Source: Aliarcobacter sp. (GTDB taxonomy: Bacteria > Campylobacterota > Campylobacteria > Campylobacterales > Arcobacteraceae). From it: DNA of 64,000 bases. Below the pieces are notes generated by a model. It saw only the letters and a program-made list of their open reading frames with translations. It was not told the DNA's origin and searched no databases. Where the stretch lies: the NCBI GenBank assembly GCA_028690445.1, contig JAQVBE010000006.1, positions 62,001 to 126,000 of the forward strand, given 5' to 3'. Both the position numbers and the translations under genes were made by a program. Positions 18,139 to 27,171 of the stretch are shown in pieces (the stretch's first letter is position 1; every line of letters begins with the position of its first letter).

Positions 18139-19137
18139 ATGAGTAAAACAATAACACTAGCACATGGAAATGGTGGAGCTGAAAACAATGAACTTATAAC
18201 TAAAGTTTTTTATAAAGCTTTCAAAAATGACATACTAAGTAAAAGTGAAGACGCAGCAGTTATTCAAAATGGTACTTTAGCTTTTAGTACAGATTCCTTT
18301 ACAGTTAGTCCTTTGTTTTTTAATGGAGCAAACATAGGAAAATTAGCTGTTTGTGGAACTTGCAATGATTTAGCTATGATGGGTGCAAAGCCAAAATATC
18401 TTACTTGTTCTGTGATTATTGAAGAAGGTTTTGAAATACGAGAGCTTGAAAAGATTGTAAAAAGTATGAAAGAAGAACTTGAAGTAAATGGAGCAATTGT
18501 AGTAAGTGGAGATACAAAGGTCGTGCCAAAAGGTGCTGTTGATAAGATTTTTATAAATACTACGGGAATTGGAGAGATTTTATATAAAGGTATTAGTTCA
18601 AATAGTATTACCCAAAATGATGTAATTCTTGTAAGTCGTGATATTGGTGCTCATGGTGCTACTATTTTTGCTGCAAGAGAAGGAATGGATATGGAAACAT
18701 CTTTAAAAAGTGATTGTGCTTCTTTATATCCACAAGTAAAAGCTTTAGTTGATAGTGGTGTAAAAATTACAGCTTTAAGAGATGCAACAAGAGGTGGAGT
18801 TAGTGCTGTTTTAAATGAATGGGCAAAACAATCTGATATTTGTATCGAAATTGATGAAGAAAAAATTCCTATTTGTGATGAGGTAAAAGGTATTTGTGAA
18901 ATGTTAGGATTTGAAGCTATGAGCCTAGCAAATGAAGGCACTTTTGTTCTTGCAATTCCAAATGAAGATGCTTTGAAAGCATTAGAAGTTTTACAAACAT
19001 TTGAGTATTCAAAAACAGCTTCAATTATAGGAAGAGTAACACAACAATATGAACAAAGAGTAATACTAAATAGCCAATGGGGAACTAAAAGATTTTTAGA
19101 TGTTCCAACGGGCGAATTATTACCAAGAATATGTTAA
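18139..19137 (+). CDS. hypE: carbamoyl-dehydratase HypE
   Basis: 332 residues of the PurM/AIR-synthase-like fold, beginning ITLAHGNGGAE and ending PRIC. The C-terminal cysteine takes a carbamoyl group from HypF and dehydrates it to the thiocyanate that becomes the CN ligand. KSEDAAVIQNG and VSGDTKVVPKG are ATP-binding elements. hypF is not in this window. The 53-base gap after hypD is the widest in the operon. Confidence 0.95.
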   Translation: MSKTITLAHGNGGAENNELITKVFYKAFKNDILSKSEDAAVIQNGTLAFSTDSFTVSPLFFNGANIGKLAVCGTCNDLAMMGAKPKYLTCSVIIEEGFEIRELEKIVKSMKEELEVNGAIVVSGDTKVVPKGAVDKIFINTTGIGEILYKGISSNSITQNDVILVSRDIGAHGATIFAAREGMDMETSLKSDCASLYPQVKALVDSGVKITALRDATRGGVSAVLNEWAKQSDICIEIDEEKIPICDEVKGICEMLGFEAMSLANEGTFVLAIPNEDALKALEVLQTFEYSKTASIIGRVTQQYEQRVILNSQWGTKRFLDVPTGELLPRIC

Positions 19138-19148
19138 TAAAGTAATCT

Positions 19149-20798
19149 ATGAAAATACTTTTAATTATCTCATCATTTAATAGTTTGTCTCAAAGTGTCT
19201 ATTGTAAACTTAAAGAGTTAGAGTATGAAGTTTATATAAAATTTGCCATATCAAAAGAGTTGATGATAGAAGCGGTTAATAAAATAAATCCAGATATTGT
19301 TTTTTCACCTTTTTTAAAACAATTTATTCCAAATGAGATTTTTGAAAACTATCCAACTTTTGTTCTTCATCCAGGAATAATAGGAGATAGAGGGCATCAT
19401 TCTTTAGATAATGCTATAAATGATGAATTAAAAGAATGGGGTGTTGTAATACTAAAAGCAAATGAAGTTTTAGATGGTGGAGATATATATGCACAAGTAA
19501 CTTTTCCTATGAGAAAAACTACTAAAGCTTCATTATATAGAAATGAAGTAACTTTATCAACTTTAAAAGCAATGGAAGAGTTTTTACAAAACTATCAAGA
19601 TAAAAACTTCATGCCAATAAAACAAATTCTAAATCCAATACATAAAAATTTAACGCAAGAAAATAGAAAAATAGATTGGCAAAAAGATAATACGGAGCAA
19701 ATATTAAAAAAAATAAATATGTCAGATTCATATCCTGGGGTATTAGATGAAATTTTAGGAGTAAAGTGTTATTTATTTAGTGCTTTTATTGAAGATACTT
19801 TAAGAGGCAAAGTAAAAGAAATATTAGCAAAAAGAGATGGAGCTATTTGTTTAGGAACTATTGATGGCTCTATTTGGATATCTCAGATTCAAGAACTAGG
19901 CTCTTTTAAACTTCCTGCTACTTATGTACTAAAAGATAAAATAAAAGGAATAGAAGAAAAAAGAATTCCTTTAGTAATTGAAGATGATAGAAAAAGTTTT
20001 TATGAGTTAAGAGTAAATAGACAAGATGAAGTTGCTTATTTATATTTTAACTTTCACAATGGCGCTATGACATCAGCTCAATGTATAAAACTAAAATATG
20101 CAATAGATTATCTAAAAGAAGAATGCAAAGTTTTAGTTTTAATGGGAGGTGATGACTTCTTTTCAAATGGAATACACTTAAATATTCTTGAAGATAGTAA
20201 AAAGCAGGGTGAAGATGGTTGGAGCAATATAAACGCTATGAATGAAGCTGTAAAAGCAGTATTAGAATGTGATGAGATTATAACAGTTGCTTCATTTGCT
20301 AAAAACTCAGGAGCGGGTGGAGTGTTTTTAGGACTTGCATGTGATTTTGCTATTTCAAAAGAGGGTGTTATTTTTAATCCCCATTATAAAACTATGGGTT
20401 TAAGTGGAAGTGAATATCATACTTACTCTTTACCAAAAAGAGTGGGAGTTCAAAAAGCAGAAGAGTTACTAAAAAATTGCTTACCTATAAATTCAAACTA
20501 TGCAAAAAAGATAAATATGATTGATGAGGTATTTTCTTGCGATGAATATGAATCAAAATTAGAAGAGTTTTGTCAAAACTTGCTTAATGATGATTTTTAT
20601 GAGGATTTTATAGATAAGAAAAAAGATGAGTTTGAAGAAAACTTTGTATATATGCAAAACTCCAAAGAAAAAGAACTTCAAATCATGTACAATGAATTTT
20701 GGGATGAATCAAGCTCTTTTCATAGTTTGCGATATGATTTTGTACATAAAATAAAACCATTAAATACACCAAAAAGATTAAAGGATATAAATGCATGA
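19149..20798 (+). CDS. hypX: HypX, CO-ligand synthase for NiFe hydrogenase (formyltransferase-crotonase fusion)
   Basis: 549 residues in two parts. Residues 1 to ~270 are a formyl-THF transferase-like domain with HPGIIGDRGHHSLDNAI. From ~285 a crotonase-like domain follows, with VLMGGDDFFSNGIHLN and NSGAGGVFLGLACD. In characterised HypX proteins the formyl group of N10-formyl-THF passes to CoA and is decarbonylated to the CO bound by the active-site iron, a route used when oxygen is present. It lies between hypE and hypA, overlapping hypA by eight bases. Length and motifs are normal. Confidence 0.92.
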   Translation: MKILLIISSFNSLSQSVYCKLKELEYEVYIKFAISKELMIEAVNKINPDIVFSPFLKQFIPNEIFENYPTFVLHPGIIGDRGHHSLDNAINDELKEWGVVILKANEVLDGGDIYAQVTFPMRKTTKASLYRNEVTLSTLKAMEEFLQNYQDKNFMPIKQILNPIHKNLTQENRKIDWQKDNTEQILKKINMSDSYPGVLDEILGVKCYLFSAFIEDTLRGKVKEILAKRDGAICLGTIDGSIWISQIQELGSFKLPATYVLKDKIKGIEEKRIPLVIEDDRKSFYELRVNRQDEVAYLYFNFHNGAMTSAQCIKLKYAIDYLKEECKVLVLMGGDDFFSNGIHLNILEDSKKQGEDGWSNINAMNEAVKAVLECDEIITVASFAKNSGAGGVFLGLACDFAISKEGVIFNPHYKTMGLSGSEYHTYSLPKRVGVQKAEELLKNCLPINSNYAKKINMIDEVFSCDEYESKLEEFCQNLLNDDFYEDFIDKKKDEFEENFVYMQNSKEKELQIMYNEFWDESSSFHSLRYDFVHKIKPLNTPKRLKDINA

Positions 20799-21132
20799 AT
20801 ATTCAATAGTTCAATCATTACTAGAAAGTTGTGAAGAACACGCAAGAACAAATAATGCAAAAGAAGTTACAAAAGTTGTTGTAAAAATTGGAGTTTTAAG
20901 TGGAGTTGAGCCTGAGTTACTTCAAACTGCATTTGATACTTTTAAAGAAAAAACCGTCTGTCATAATACTTTGTTTATTATAAATGTTCAAAAAATAGTT
21001 ATTGAATGTTTTGATTGTAATACAATTTCAACTTTGGAAAAACATGAGTTTTGTTGTCCAAAATGTGAAAGTGTAAATATAAAAGTAACAGATGGTGAAG
21101 ATATGTATCTGATGAGTTTAGAATTGGAATAA
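20791..21132 (+). CDS. hypA: nickel metallochaperone HypA
   Basis: 113 residues. MHEYS provides the N-terminal nickel site (His2), and the zinc site is the pair CFDC and CCPKC near residues 73-93. It works with HypB to load nickel into hydrogenase. Last gene of the operon; its ATG lies inside the end of hypX. Confidence 0.95.
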   Translation: MHEYSIVQSLLESCEEHARTNNAKEVTKVVVKIGVLSGVEPELLQTAFDTFKEKTVCHNTLFIINVQKIVIECFDCNTISTLEKHEFCCPKCESVNIKVTDGEDMYLMSLELE

Positions 21133-21224
21133 AAATTATTTATTAAAAAATAGACTTAAAAGTACGCATTTTTTTCAAACTTATGATATTATTTTTCATA
21201 TATAAGCTAGTTCAAGGCTTTCAG

Positions 21225-22559
21225 ATGAAAAAAATAACTTTAGAAAGATTACTTTATAAAAATTATTTGAAAACATCACTTGTATCAATATTTTTGATTG
21301 AGTTGTTTTTGGTGTTTTTTTATTTTATAATTCATAAAAACATGATAAATAAAAGTTCTGAATTTTTATTAAATAATGTTGAAAATTCAATCTCTTTAAT
21401 TATCGAAAATCATTCTGGAATTACAAAAGAAGAGTCTATAAAAAGCCAATCTTTGGACCAGTTACTTAAATATTTTATTAAAATGAAATTACCCTATGAT
21501 GCAAAACTTTTTATTATTGATAGTCAAGGAGAAATGTTATATGCGGATGATAATTTAAAAGAATTATTAGGTATTTCTACCAATGAATTAAATATTTTAA
21601 ATCATCAAAATCTAAAAATAGTGAATTATTTTAAAGAGATTATGAAAGAAAAAAATCGTAATAAAATAGTCTTAAATGAAAAAAAATATCTTTTGTTTTC
21701 AAGAAAAATTCAAATAAATTCTTTATATATTGTAGCTTTTATTGAAGAAGATAATATTATAAATAAAATTAATGATTTGCAAAAGTATAACGATAAATTG
21801 GCTTATATGGTTATATCTTCAGTATTGATTTTTTATATTATGTTTTTCTTTTATTTATCTTTTAAAGCAAAAGAGTTTGTAGATAAAATAAATGCACCTT
21901 TATTAAATATAGTTGAAGTTACAAAAAATTTAGGAATAAAAAAAGACATAAAAAATCTTGAATCTTGTGGAATCTTTGAAATAGATAGATTAAGCACAAA
22001 TTTTAATAATATGATGGTTGAATTAGATACAAGAACAAATAAACTTGTTTTGGAAGAAACAAAAAGAGTATATCAAGAAAAATTAGCAAATACAGACCCA
22101 TTAACAGGTGCATATAATAGAAGATATTTAAATGAGTTTTCTTTTGAGTATCTAAAAATAGTAAAAAGAGAAAACAAAGATTTATCTTTATTATTACTTG
22201 ATTTAGATGATTTCAAAAAAATAAATGATACTTTTGGACATGAAATTGGTGATATTGTAATAAAAAAAGTAGTAGAAATATCAAAAAATAGCATAAGAGA
22301 AAGTGATTTAATTATTCGATTTGGAGGAGATGAATTTATAATTTTATTACCAAATACAAATATCCAAAGTGCAAGATTTGTTGCAAATAAGATTATCAAT
22401 AAAATAAATGAATATAACCAAAATAAAGAATTTCATTTTTCTGTGAGTATTGGAAGTTCTCATTATCAAATTAATGATGATTCAATTGATAATATAATTT
22501 TAAGAGCAGATGAATCTTTATATGAGGCAAAAAAGATAGGTAAAAATTGTGTTATTTAA
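21225..22559 (+). CDS. membrane-bound diguanylate cyclase (GGDEF)
   Basis: 444 residues. Two membrane helices (about 14-34 and 193-215) flank a periplasmic or dCache-like sensor region, then comes a HAMP-like linker and a GGDEF domain. DPLTGAYNRRYL opens the catalytic domain and GGDEF is intact at 367-371. RESD five residues before GGDEF matches the inhibitory c-di-GMP I-site (RxxD). It should therefore make c-di-GMP with feedback control. I use the ATG at 21225, with AAGG upstream, rather than the frame opening at 21183. Confidence 0.9.
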   Translation: MKKITLERLLYKNYLKTSLVSIFLIELFLVFFYFIIHKNMINKSSEFLLNNVENSISLIIENHSGITKEESIKSQSLDQLLKYFIKMKLPYDAKLFIIDSQGEMLYADDNLKELLGISTNELNILNHQNLKIVNYFKEIMKEKNRNKIVLNEKKYLLFSRKIQINSLYIVAFIEEDNIINKINDLQKYNDKLAYMVISSVLIFYIMFFFYLSFKAKEFVDKINAPLLNIVEVTKNLGIKKDIKNLESCGIFEIDRLSTNFNNMMVELDTRTNKLVLEETKRVYQEKLANTDPLTGAYNRRYLNEFSFEYLKIVKRENKDLSLLLLDLDDFKKINDTFGHEIGDIVIKKVVEISKNSIRESDLIIRFGGDEFIILLPNTNIQSARFVANKIINKINEYNQNKEFHFSVSIGSSHYQINDDSIDNIILRADESLYEAKKIGKNCVI

Positions 22560-22640
22560 GAAAATAATAATAATTATTCATTTATTGATTGTTAACCAAT
22601 CTTTACTAGAATAATGTGATATACAAAGAGGGAAAATAAT

Positions 22641-23051
22641 ATGTTATTAATGAAATTACAATCAAAAGAGAAGTTTTCTTTTTTACAATTGGCTCACTAT
22701 CTAGCACGAATTGACAATAAATATGGACAAAAAGAAGAAGAAATTATTTTAGAATATTGTACTGAAATGGGAATTGAGAATTTAGATAATTTTGATTTTG
22801 ATAACTTTAGTTTAGAAAAAATATTAAATGATTTTAAATCAGAAACAAGTAAAAAAATTGTTATTTTAGAATTGATGATTTTAATTCATATTGACCACTC
22901 TTTTAATTTAAATGAAAAAATATTAATACAAAAAATTTCAGATAGTTTTGGAATAGATATATCTGATGTAAATGATTATTCTCAATGGGGAAAATCAGTC
23001 GCTATGTTATATGAAGTTGCTAAAATATTTATAAATGAAAAGAATATATAA
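22641..23051 (+). CDS. TerB-like small helical protein
   Basis: 136 residues, all helical by composition, preceded by GAGGG and a good spacing. YLARIDNKYGQKEEEII and LMILIHIDHSFNLNEKILI are two acidic helical repeats spaced as in TerB/DjlA-type domains (paired 'D..... E' helices). No catalytic residues are visible. It heads a run of small genes leading to priA, which may share transcription. Assignment to TerB-like is moderate; function unknown. Confidence 0.55.
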   Translation: MLLMKLQSKEKFSFLQLAHYLARIDNKYGQKEEEIILEYCTEMGIENLDNFDFDNFSLEKILNDFKSETSKKIVILELMILIHIDHSFNLNEKILIQKISDSFGIDISDVNDYSQWGKSVAMLYEVAKIFINEKNI

Positions 23052-23103
23052 CAATATGCATAATTTAAATTCTAATACTAGGAATTTTAGATAAAATAGC
23101 TAC

Positions 23104-23304
23104 ATGGAAATAATAGAAACACTAAATAGTAAAATTGATAAATTAATTCACGATTATGATAAATTAAGATTAGAAAATCTAGCACTTCAACAAGAATTAG
23201 ATTCTATGAAAAATGAAAATGATGAACTAATAAGAAATAATCAAGATATGTTTCTACGAATAGATAGTACATTAACATTAATAAAGGCACGAAATCGTGA
23301 ATAA
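23104..23304 (+). CDS. small coiled-coil protein, ZapB-like
   Basis: 66 residues that form one continuous heptad coiled coil (LNSKIDKLIHDYDKLRLENL, then LQQELDSMKNENDEL). Length and character match ZapB-type division proteins, but coiled coils are easy to mistake. There is no ribosome site; instead TAAAAT (23092-23097) ends six bases before the ATG, so the mRNA may be leaderless. It overlaps the next gene by eight bases. Confidence 0.55.
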   Translation: MEIIETLNSKIDKLIHDYDKLRLENLALQQELDSMKNENDELIRNNQDMFLRIDSTLTLIKARNRE

Positions 23305-23506
23305 AGAGGTTACTTTTCATATAAATAATATGGCATATACTATAAATATTGATGAAACTATATATAAAGAGCTTTCTAAATATTTAAATTTAGAAAAGAA
23401 CAATGATACTAGAGATTTACTAGCAGCTTACATACGATTATCTCAAGAATATAATATTTTTAAAAAAGATATTGAAGATATAACAACCAAACTTTCAAGG
23501 TTTTAA
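23297..23506 (+). CDS. small ZapA-like protein
   Basis: 69 residues. The N-terminal strand pattern VTFHINNMAYTINIDET resembles the beta-hairpin of ZapA (V-x-I-x-x-x-x-Y-x-I), followed by a helix with AAYIRLSQEY and a terminal coiled coil. Together with the coiled-coil gene just before, it suggests a ZapA/ZapB-type pair acting at the FtsZ ring. It is shorter than E. coli ZapA (about 109), and the match is by eye. Confidence 0.45.
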   Translation: MNKEVTFHINNMAYTINIDETIYKELSKYLNLEKNNDTRDLLAAYIRLSQEYNIFKKDIEDITTKLSRF

Positions 23507-23507
23507 A

Positions 23508-23939
23508 ATCAAAGGTTTTTCACTACTAGAAATTATAATTACTATAATTTTAATAGCTATTATTACCTCTTTTGCAATTCCTAAATTTACAAATATAAAT
23601 TATAATACAAATATTTCTACTTTAAAATCTCAATTAGCTTTAATTCAAAATGGAATTGTAAAATATAAAAATAAAAACATTTTACTTTCAAATAATGAAG
23701 AATTAGTTATTTTAGATGCTGTTCCACAAAATAGTAGTGGTGAAAAACTTTTTTCCAAAGTAATAAATTTTTCAATAGTTTCAACAAATAATACAAAAAG
23801 AGAATCTGGAATGTGGGCAAAAATAGCTAATAATTCTTATGCATTTTATCTTCTGAGGGATAAAAGTGCTCTGTTTTCATTTGAAAATGGAATATTTTTA
23901 TGTAAAAGTAGCGAAGAATTATGTAGAGAGATTGAATAA
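23508..23939 (+). CDS. prepilin-type protein with a non-standard start codon (ATC)
   Basis: An uninterrupted frame of 143 codons reads KGFSLLEIIITIILIAIITS: prepilin peptidase site G|FSLLE, with Glu at +5, followed by the hydrophobic assembly helix. The C-terminal part has a Cys pair (FLCKSSEELCREI). No ATG, GTG or TTG exists between the upstream in-frame stop and the GFSLLE motif. ATC at 23508 takes exactly the position of Met in the usual MK-G-F leader, with AAGG eight bases upstream. The stop overlaps the priA start (TAATG). Likely a minor pseudopilin for DNA uptake or a type II-like system; the start could also reflect a base error. Confidence 0.75.
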   Translation: MKGFSLLEIIITIILIAIITSFAIPKFTNINYNTNISTLKSQLALIQNGIVKYKNKNILLSNNEELVILDAVPQNSSGEKLFSKVINFSIVSTNNTKRESGMWAKIANNSYAFYLLRDKSALFSFENGIFLCKSSEELCREIE

Positions 23940-25786
23940 TGTATTATTATGAACTAGCACTTTTAAAATCGCCACTAAATAATCTTACTTTTCAAAGTGA
24001 AGAAAAAATTATACTTGGGAAAAAAGTTTTAATAAAACTAAAACAAAGAAAAAATTTAGATGAAGCAGTTGTTATAAAGGAGGTTGAAAAACCAATTTTT
24101 AAATGCAGTGATATTGTTGAAATTACGAATGAATATTTCGATGAAAAGATGTTACAAATTGCTAGTTTTGTATCTCAATATTATGTTTGTTCTCTTGGTG
24201 AAGCTTTGAGTGTTTATATTCCCTTTGATGAAGATATAAATCCAATTTTTAATAAAGAAAAATTTGATAGTAAAATAGTTTTATCAGCACAACAAGAAAA
24301 AGCAAAAGAGTTTTTAAAAGATAAAAAACAAGCACTTTTATTTGCAGATACTGGAGCTGGTAAAACAGAAGTTTACATAAAAATAATAGAAGAGCATTTA
24401 AATGCAAATAAACAAGCAATTTTATTAATGCCTGAAATTTCCCTAACTCCTCAAATGCAAAAAAGATTAGAAAAAGTATTTGGAAAAAGTATTGCTATTT
24501 GGCATTCAAAAATTACTAAAAAGAAAAAAGAAGAGATATTAAAAGGTTTACAAGAAGGAAGTATAAGATTAATTGCAGGGGCTAGATCAGCACTTTTTTT
24601 GCCATATTCAAACTTAGGTATAATTGTTGTAGATGAAGAACATGATGACTCTTATAAAAGTGATTCAAAACCTAGATTTCATACAAAAGATTTATCTATT
24701 TATATGGCAAAAAAGTTTGATATTCAGCTTGTTTTAGGAAGTGCAACGGTTTCTTCTAGTTCTTTTTATAAAATACCTTTTTTTAGACTAGATGAAACTT
24801 ATCATCAAACTAAAAAGATTTATAGTTTCGAAGATAGTGAGGTAAATTTATCACTAAAAGTTATAAATAAAATAGCAAAAAACATAGATGGTGGAAATCA
24901 AGTAATAATATTTTTACCAACACGCGCAAACTTTAAATACCAAATTTGCACAACTTGTGGGAAATCAGTTGAGTGTCCTTATTGTTCAGTTTCAATGAGT
25001 TTACATAAAAATGATTTAGCTCTAAAATGCCATTATTGTGGATATGCACAACAAATCCCTGAAACTTGTCCTTCTTGTCATAATGGAATAATCAAAAATC
25101 TACGAGTTGGAACTGCTCAAATTGAAGAGGAATTAAAAGAAATCTTTCCAACCAAGATAATAAAAAGATTTGACCGCGACCAAATAAAAACAAATAACCA
25201 ATTAAAAACTATATTAAATGAGTTTAATAAAGGTAAAATTGATATTTTAGTTGGAACTCAAATGCTTTCAAAAGGACACGATTATCACAATGTTCGATTA
25301 GCTGTTGTTTTAGGAATAGATTCTATTTTAAATATGAATTCATACAAAGCAAGAGAAAAAGCTCTATCTTTACTTATTCAAATATCTGGACGAAGTGGAC
25401 GAAAAGGTGAGGGTGAAGTTATTATTCAAACAAAAAATGAAGGTTTTTTTAATCACTATTTAAATGAATCAAATTATAAAGAGTTTTTAGAGAGTGAATT
25501 AGAGTTTAGAAAAGAGCTTTATCCACCATTTTTAAAGATGGCAAAAATCACTTTTTCCCATGCCAATGGACTTAAAATAAAAGATGAAATGGACTCTTAT
25601 GTTCAGATTTTAAAAGCAAATAAAGATATTGAAGTTGTGGGTTTTGGACAAAGTCCAATTTTCAAAATGGCAAATAAATATCGATATGAAATCCTTGTTC
25701 GTACAAACAATATAAAAGCACTTTTAAATGCACTTCATAGTATTCAAAGTCCAAACGCTTCAATAGATATGGACACAATTTACTAA
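23939..25786 (+). CDS. priA: primosomal protein N', replication restart helicase PriA
   Basis: 615 residues. Walker A ADTGAGKTE, DEEH box VDEEHDDSYK and LGSATVSS motif III identify an SF2 helicase. The zinc-binding insert has CTTCGKSVECPYC, CHYCGY and CPSC, the eight cysteines of PriA. It reloads DnaB at stalled forks. Somewhat short (E. coli 732), as is usual in Campylobacterota. The ATG overlaps the stop of the prepilin gene. Confidence 0.95.
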   Translation: MYYYELALLKSPLNNLTFQSEEKIILGKKVLIKLKQRKNLDEAVVIKEVEKPIFKCSDIVEITNEYFDEKMLQIASFVSQYYVCSLGEALSVYIPFDEDINPIFNKEKFDSKIVLSAQQEKAKEFLKDKKQALLFADTGAGKTEVYIKIIEEHLNANKQAILLMPEISLTPQMQKRLEKVFGKSIAIWHSKITKKKKEEILKGLQEGSIRLIAGARSALFLPYSNLGIIVVDEEHDDSYKSDSKPRFHTKDLSIYMAKKFDIQLVLGSATVSSSSFYKIPFFRLDETYHQTKKIYSFEDSEVNLSLKVINKIAKNIDGGNQVIIFLPTRANFKYQICTTCGKSVECPYCSVSMSLHKNDLALKCHYCGYAQQIPETCPSCHNGIIKNLRVGTAQIEEELKEIFPTKIIKRFDRDQIKTNNQLKTILNEFNKGKIDILVGTQMLSKGHDYHNVRLAVVLGIDSILNMNSYKAREKALSLLIQISGRSGRKGEGEVIIQTKNEGFFNHYLNESNYKEFLESELEFRKELYPPFLKMAKITFSHANGLKIKDEMDSYVQILKANKDIEVVGFGQSPIFKMANKYRYEILVRTNNIKALLNALHSIQSPNASIDMDTIY

Positions 25787-25845
25787 ATTAACCTAAAATT
25801 AGTCTTCTTTGTTGTAAAATAAATCAAAAATTAATAGGAGAACTA

Positions 25846-27033
25846 ATGGCTTATACAAAAGAAGAATTCAAACAATTAGTAGATGATATTCAATCACAAT
25901 CATGGTACAAAAATCCAATCGGATTTGGTATTGCAAAAGTAGATAGAGGACAAATTAATAAAGATAAAATATTACAAGCAACTTTCCCTTTAATAAATTG
26001 GAATGAAAATTTTGGAAGTGCAGCTGTTTTATTAAATGCATTAAAAGAAGCTGGTGAAAATGTAGATACTTCAAAATCTGAATTAGTATGCAAAATTTCT
26101 GATGCTTTTTTAACTTCTTGCATTGAAGCTTTTAGACCATTTATTCCTGAAGCAAAAGGTGATGCACATAAAAATGTTCAAGTTATCTCAACACTTGCAT
26201 CACTTCCAATTGATTCAGGATTAAGCGCTGATGATTATAGAGTTGTATTTATTTTTGAAGATACAGCACCTGAAAGTACAGAAGCTGTATATTTAAAACT
26301 TTATGCACTTTCAACAGCAAAAGCAGCACTTAGAAGTTTAAATTTAACTGGTGCATTTGGAAAATTACATAACTGCGCATGGGTTGGAAATCAACCAATT
26401 GAACTTGACTGGTTAAGAGCAAATGAAATCGTGTTAAAACTTTCAGGAAAATACCCAACTATTGATATGGTTGATAAATTCCCAAGATTCTTACAACACA
26501 TAATTCCTGCTGATAATACAAGAATTCTAGAAACTTCAAAAGTTAGAATGGGAGCACAATTAGCAGCTGGAACAACAGTAATGCCAGGTGCTGCTTATAT
26601 TAACTTTAATGCAGGAACTTTAGGTTCAGTGATGGTCGAAGGAAGAATTTCTTCAAGTGCTGTTGTTGGAGCTGGTTCGGATGTTGGTGGAGGAGCTTCA
26701 ATTCTAGGAGTTTTAAGTGGAACGGATGGAATTCCAGTAAGTATCGGAGAAAATACACTTTTAGGTGCAAACTCTTGTACTGGAACAGCAATTGGTGATG
26801 GTTGTATTTTAGATGCAGGTGTTACAATCCTTCCTGGAACTAAAATAGCATTATCTGATAAAGCTGTTGAGCAATTAAAAGAGATTAATCCAGGCAAAAC
26901 TATTACTAATGTTATGAAAGGTAGTGATTTTATTGGAGTAAATGGTGTTCACTTTAGAGTTAATTCTTCAAATGGTCAAACAATTGCTATGAGAAGTACA
27001 AGAGAAGTTAAATTAAACGCTGATTTACATTAA
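25846..27033 (+). CDS. dapD: tetrahydrodipicolinate N-succinyltransferase DapD
   Basis: 395 residues, of the long Campylobacter-type family. The C-terminal half shows left-handed beta-helix repeats (VMPGAAYINFNAGTLG, VMVEGRISSSAVVGAGSDVG, GGGASILGVLSG). It converts tetrahydrodipicolinate and succinyl-CoA in the lysine and diaminopimelate pathway. ATAGGAG lies before the ATG and a strong terminator follows, so it is a single-gene unit. Confidence 0.94.
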   Translation: MAYTKEEFKQLVDDIQSQSWYKNPIGFGIAKVDRGQINKDKILQATFPLINWNENFGSAAVLLNALKEAGENVDTSKSELVCKISDAFLTSCIEAFRPFIPEAKGDAHKNVQVISTLASLPIDSGLSADDYRVVFIFEDTAPESTEAVYLKLYALSTAKAALRSLNLTGAFGKLHNCAWVGNQPIELDWLRANEIVLKLSGKYPTIDMVDKFPRFLQHIIPADNTRILETSKVRMGAQLAAGTTVMPGAAYINFNAGTLGSVMVEGRISSSAVVGAGSDVGGGASILGVLSGTDGIPVSIGENTLLGANSCTGTAIGDGCILDAGVTILPGTKIALSDKAVEQLKEINPGKTITNVMKGSDFIGVNGVHFRVNSSNGQTIAMRSTREVKLNADLH

Positions 27034-27056
27034 TTTTATCTTTAAATAGTTTTTAT

Positions 27057-27090
27057 AAGGGCAAGAAGTTTTCTTCTTGCCCTTTTTATT
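27057..27090 (+). terminator. rho-independent terminator after dapD
   Basis: A 12-base stem AAGGGCAAGAAG / CTTCTTGCCCTT with a TTTT loop, followed by TTTTTATTTT. Confidence 0.93.
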
Positions 27091-27171
27091 TTAACTCTAA
27101 TCAACATATAACCACATATATCGTATAATCCCAACCTTAAACAAATACAAAACACATAATAAAAGAGAAAC

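Noticed and set aside
22585-22601. GATTG-TTAAC-CAATC inverted repeat before the TerB-like gene
   Set aside because: Five-base arms are too short to support an operator call here.
23496-23510. AAGG then TTT TAA, resembling the prfB programmed +1 frameshift, which would fuse the ZapA-like protein to the prepilin
   Set aside because: The spacing to the ribosome-like site is wrong, and a prepilin leader must be at the N-terminus, so a fusion makes little sense.
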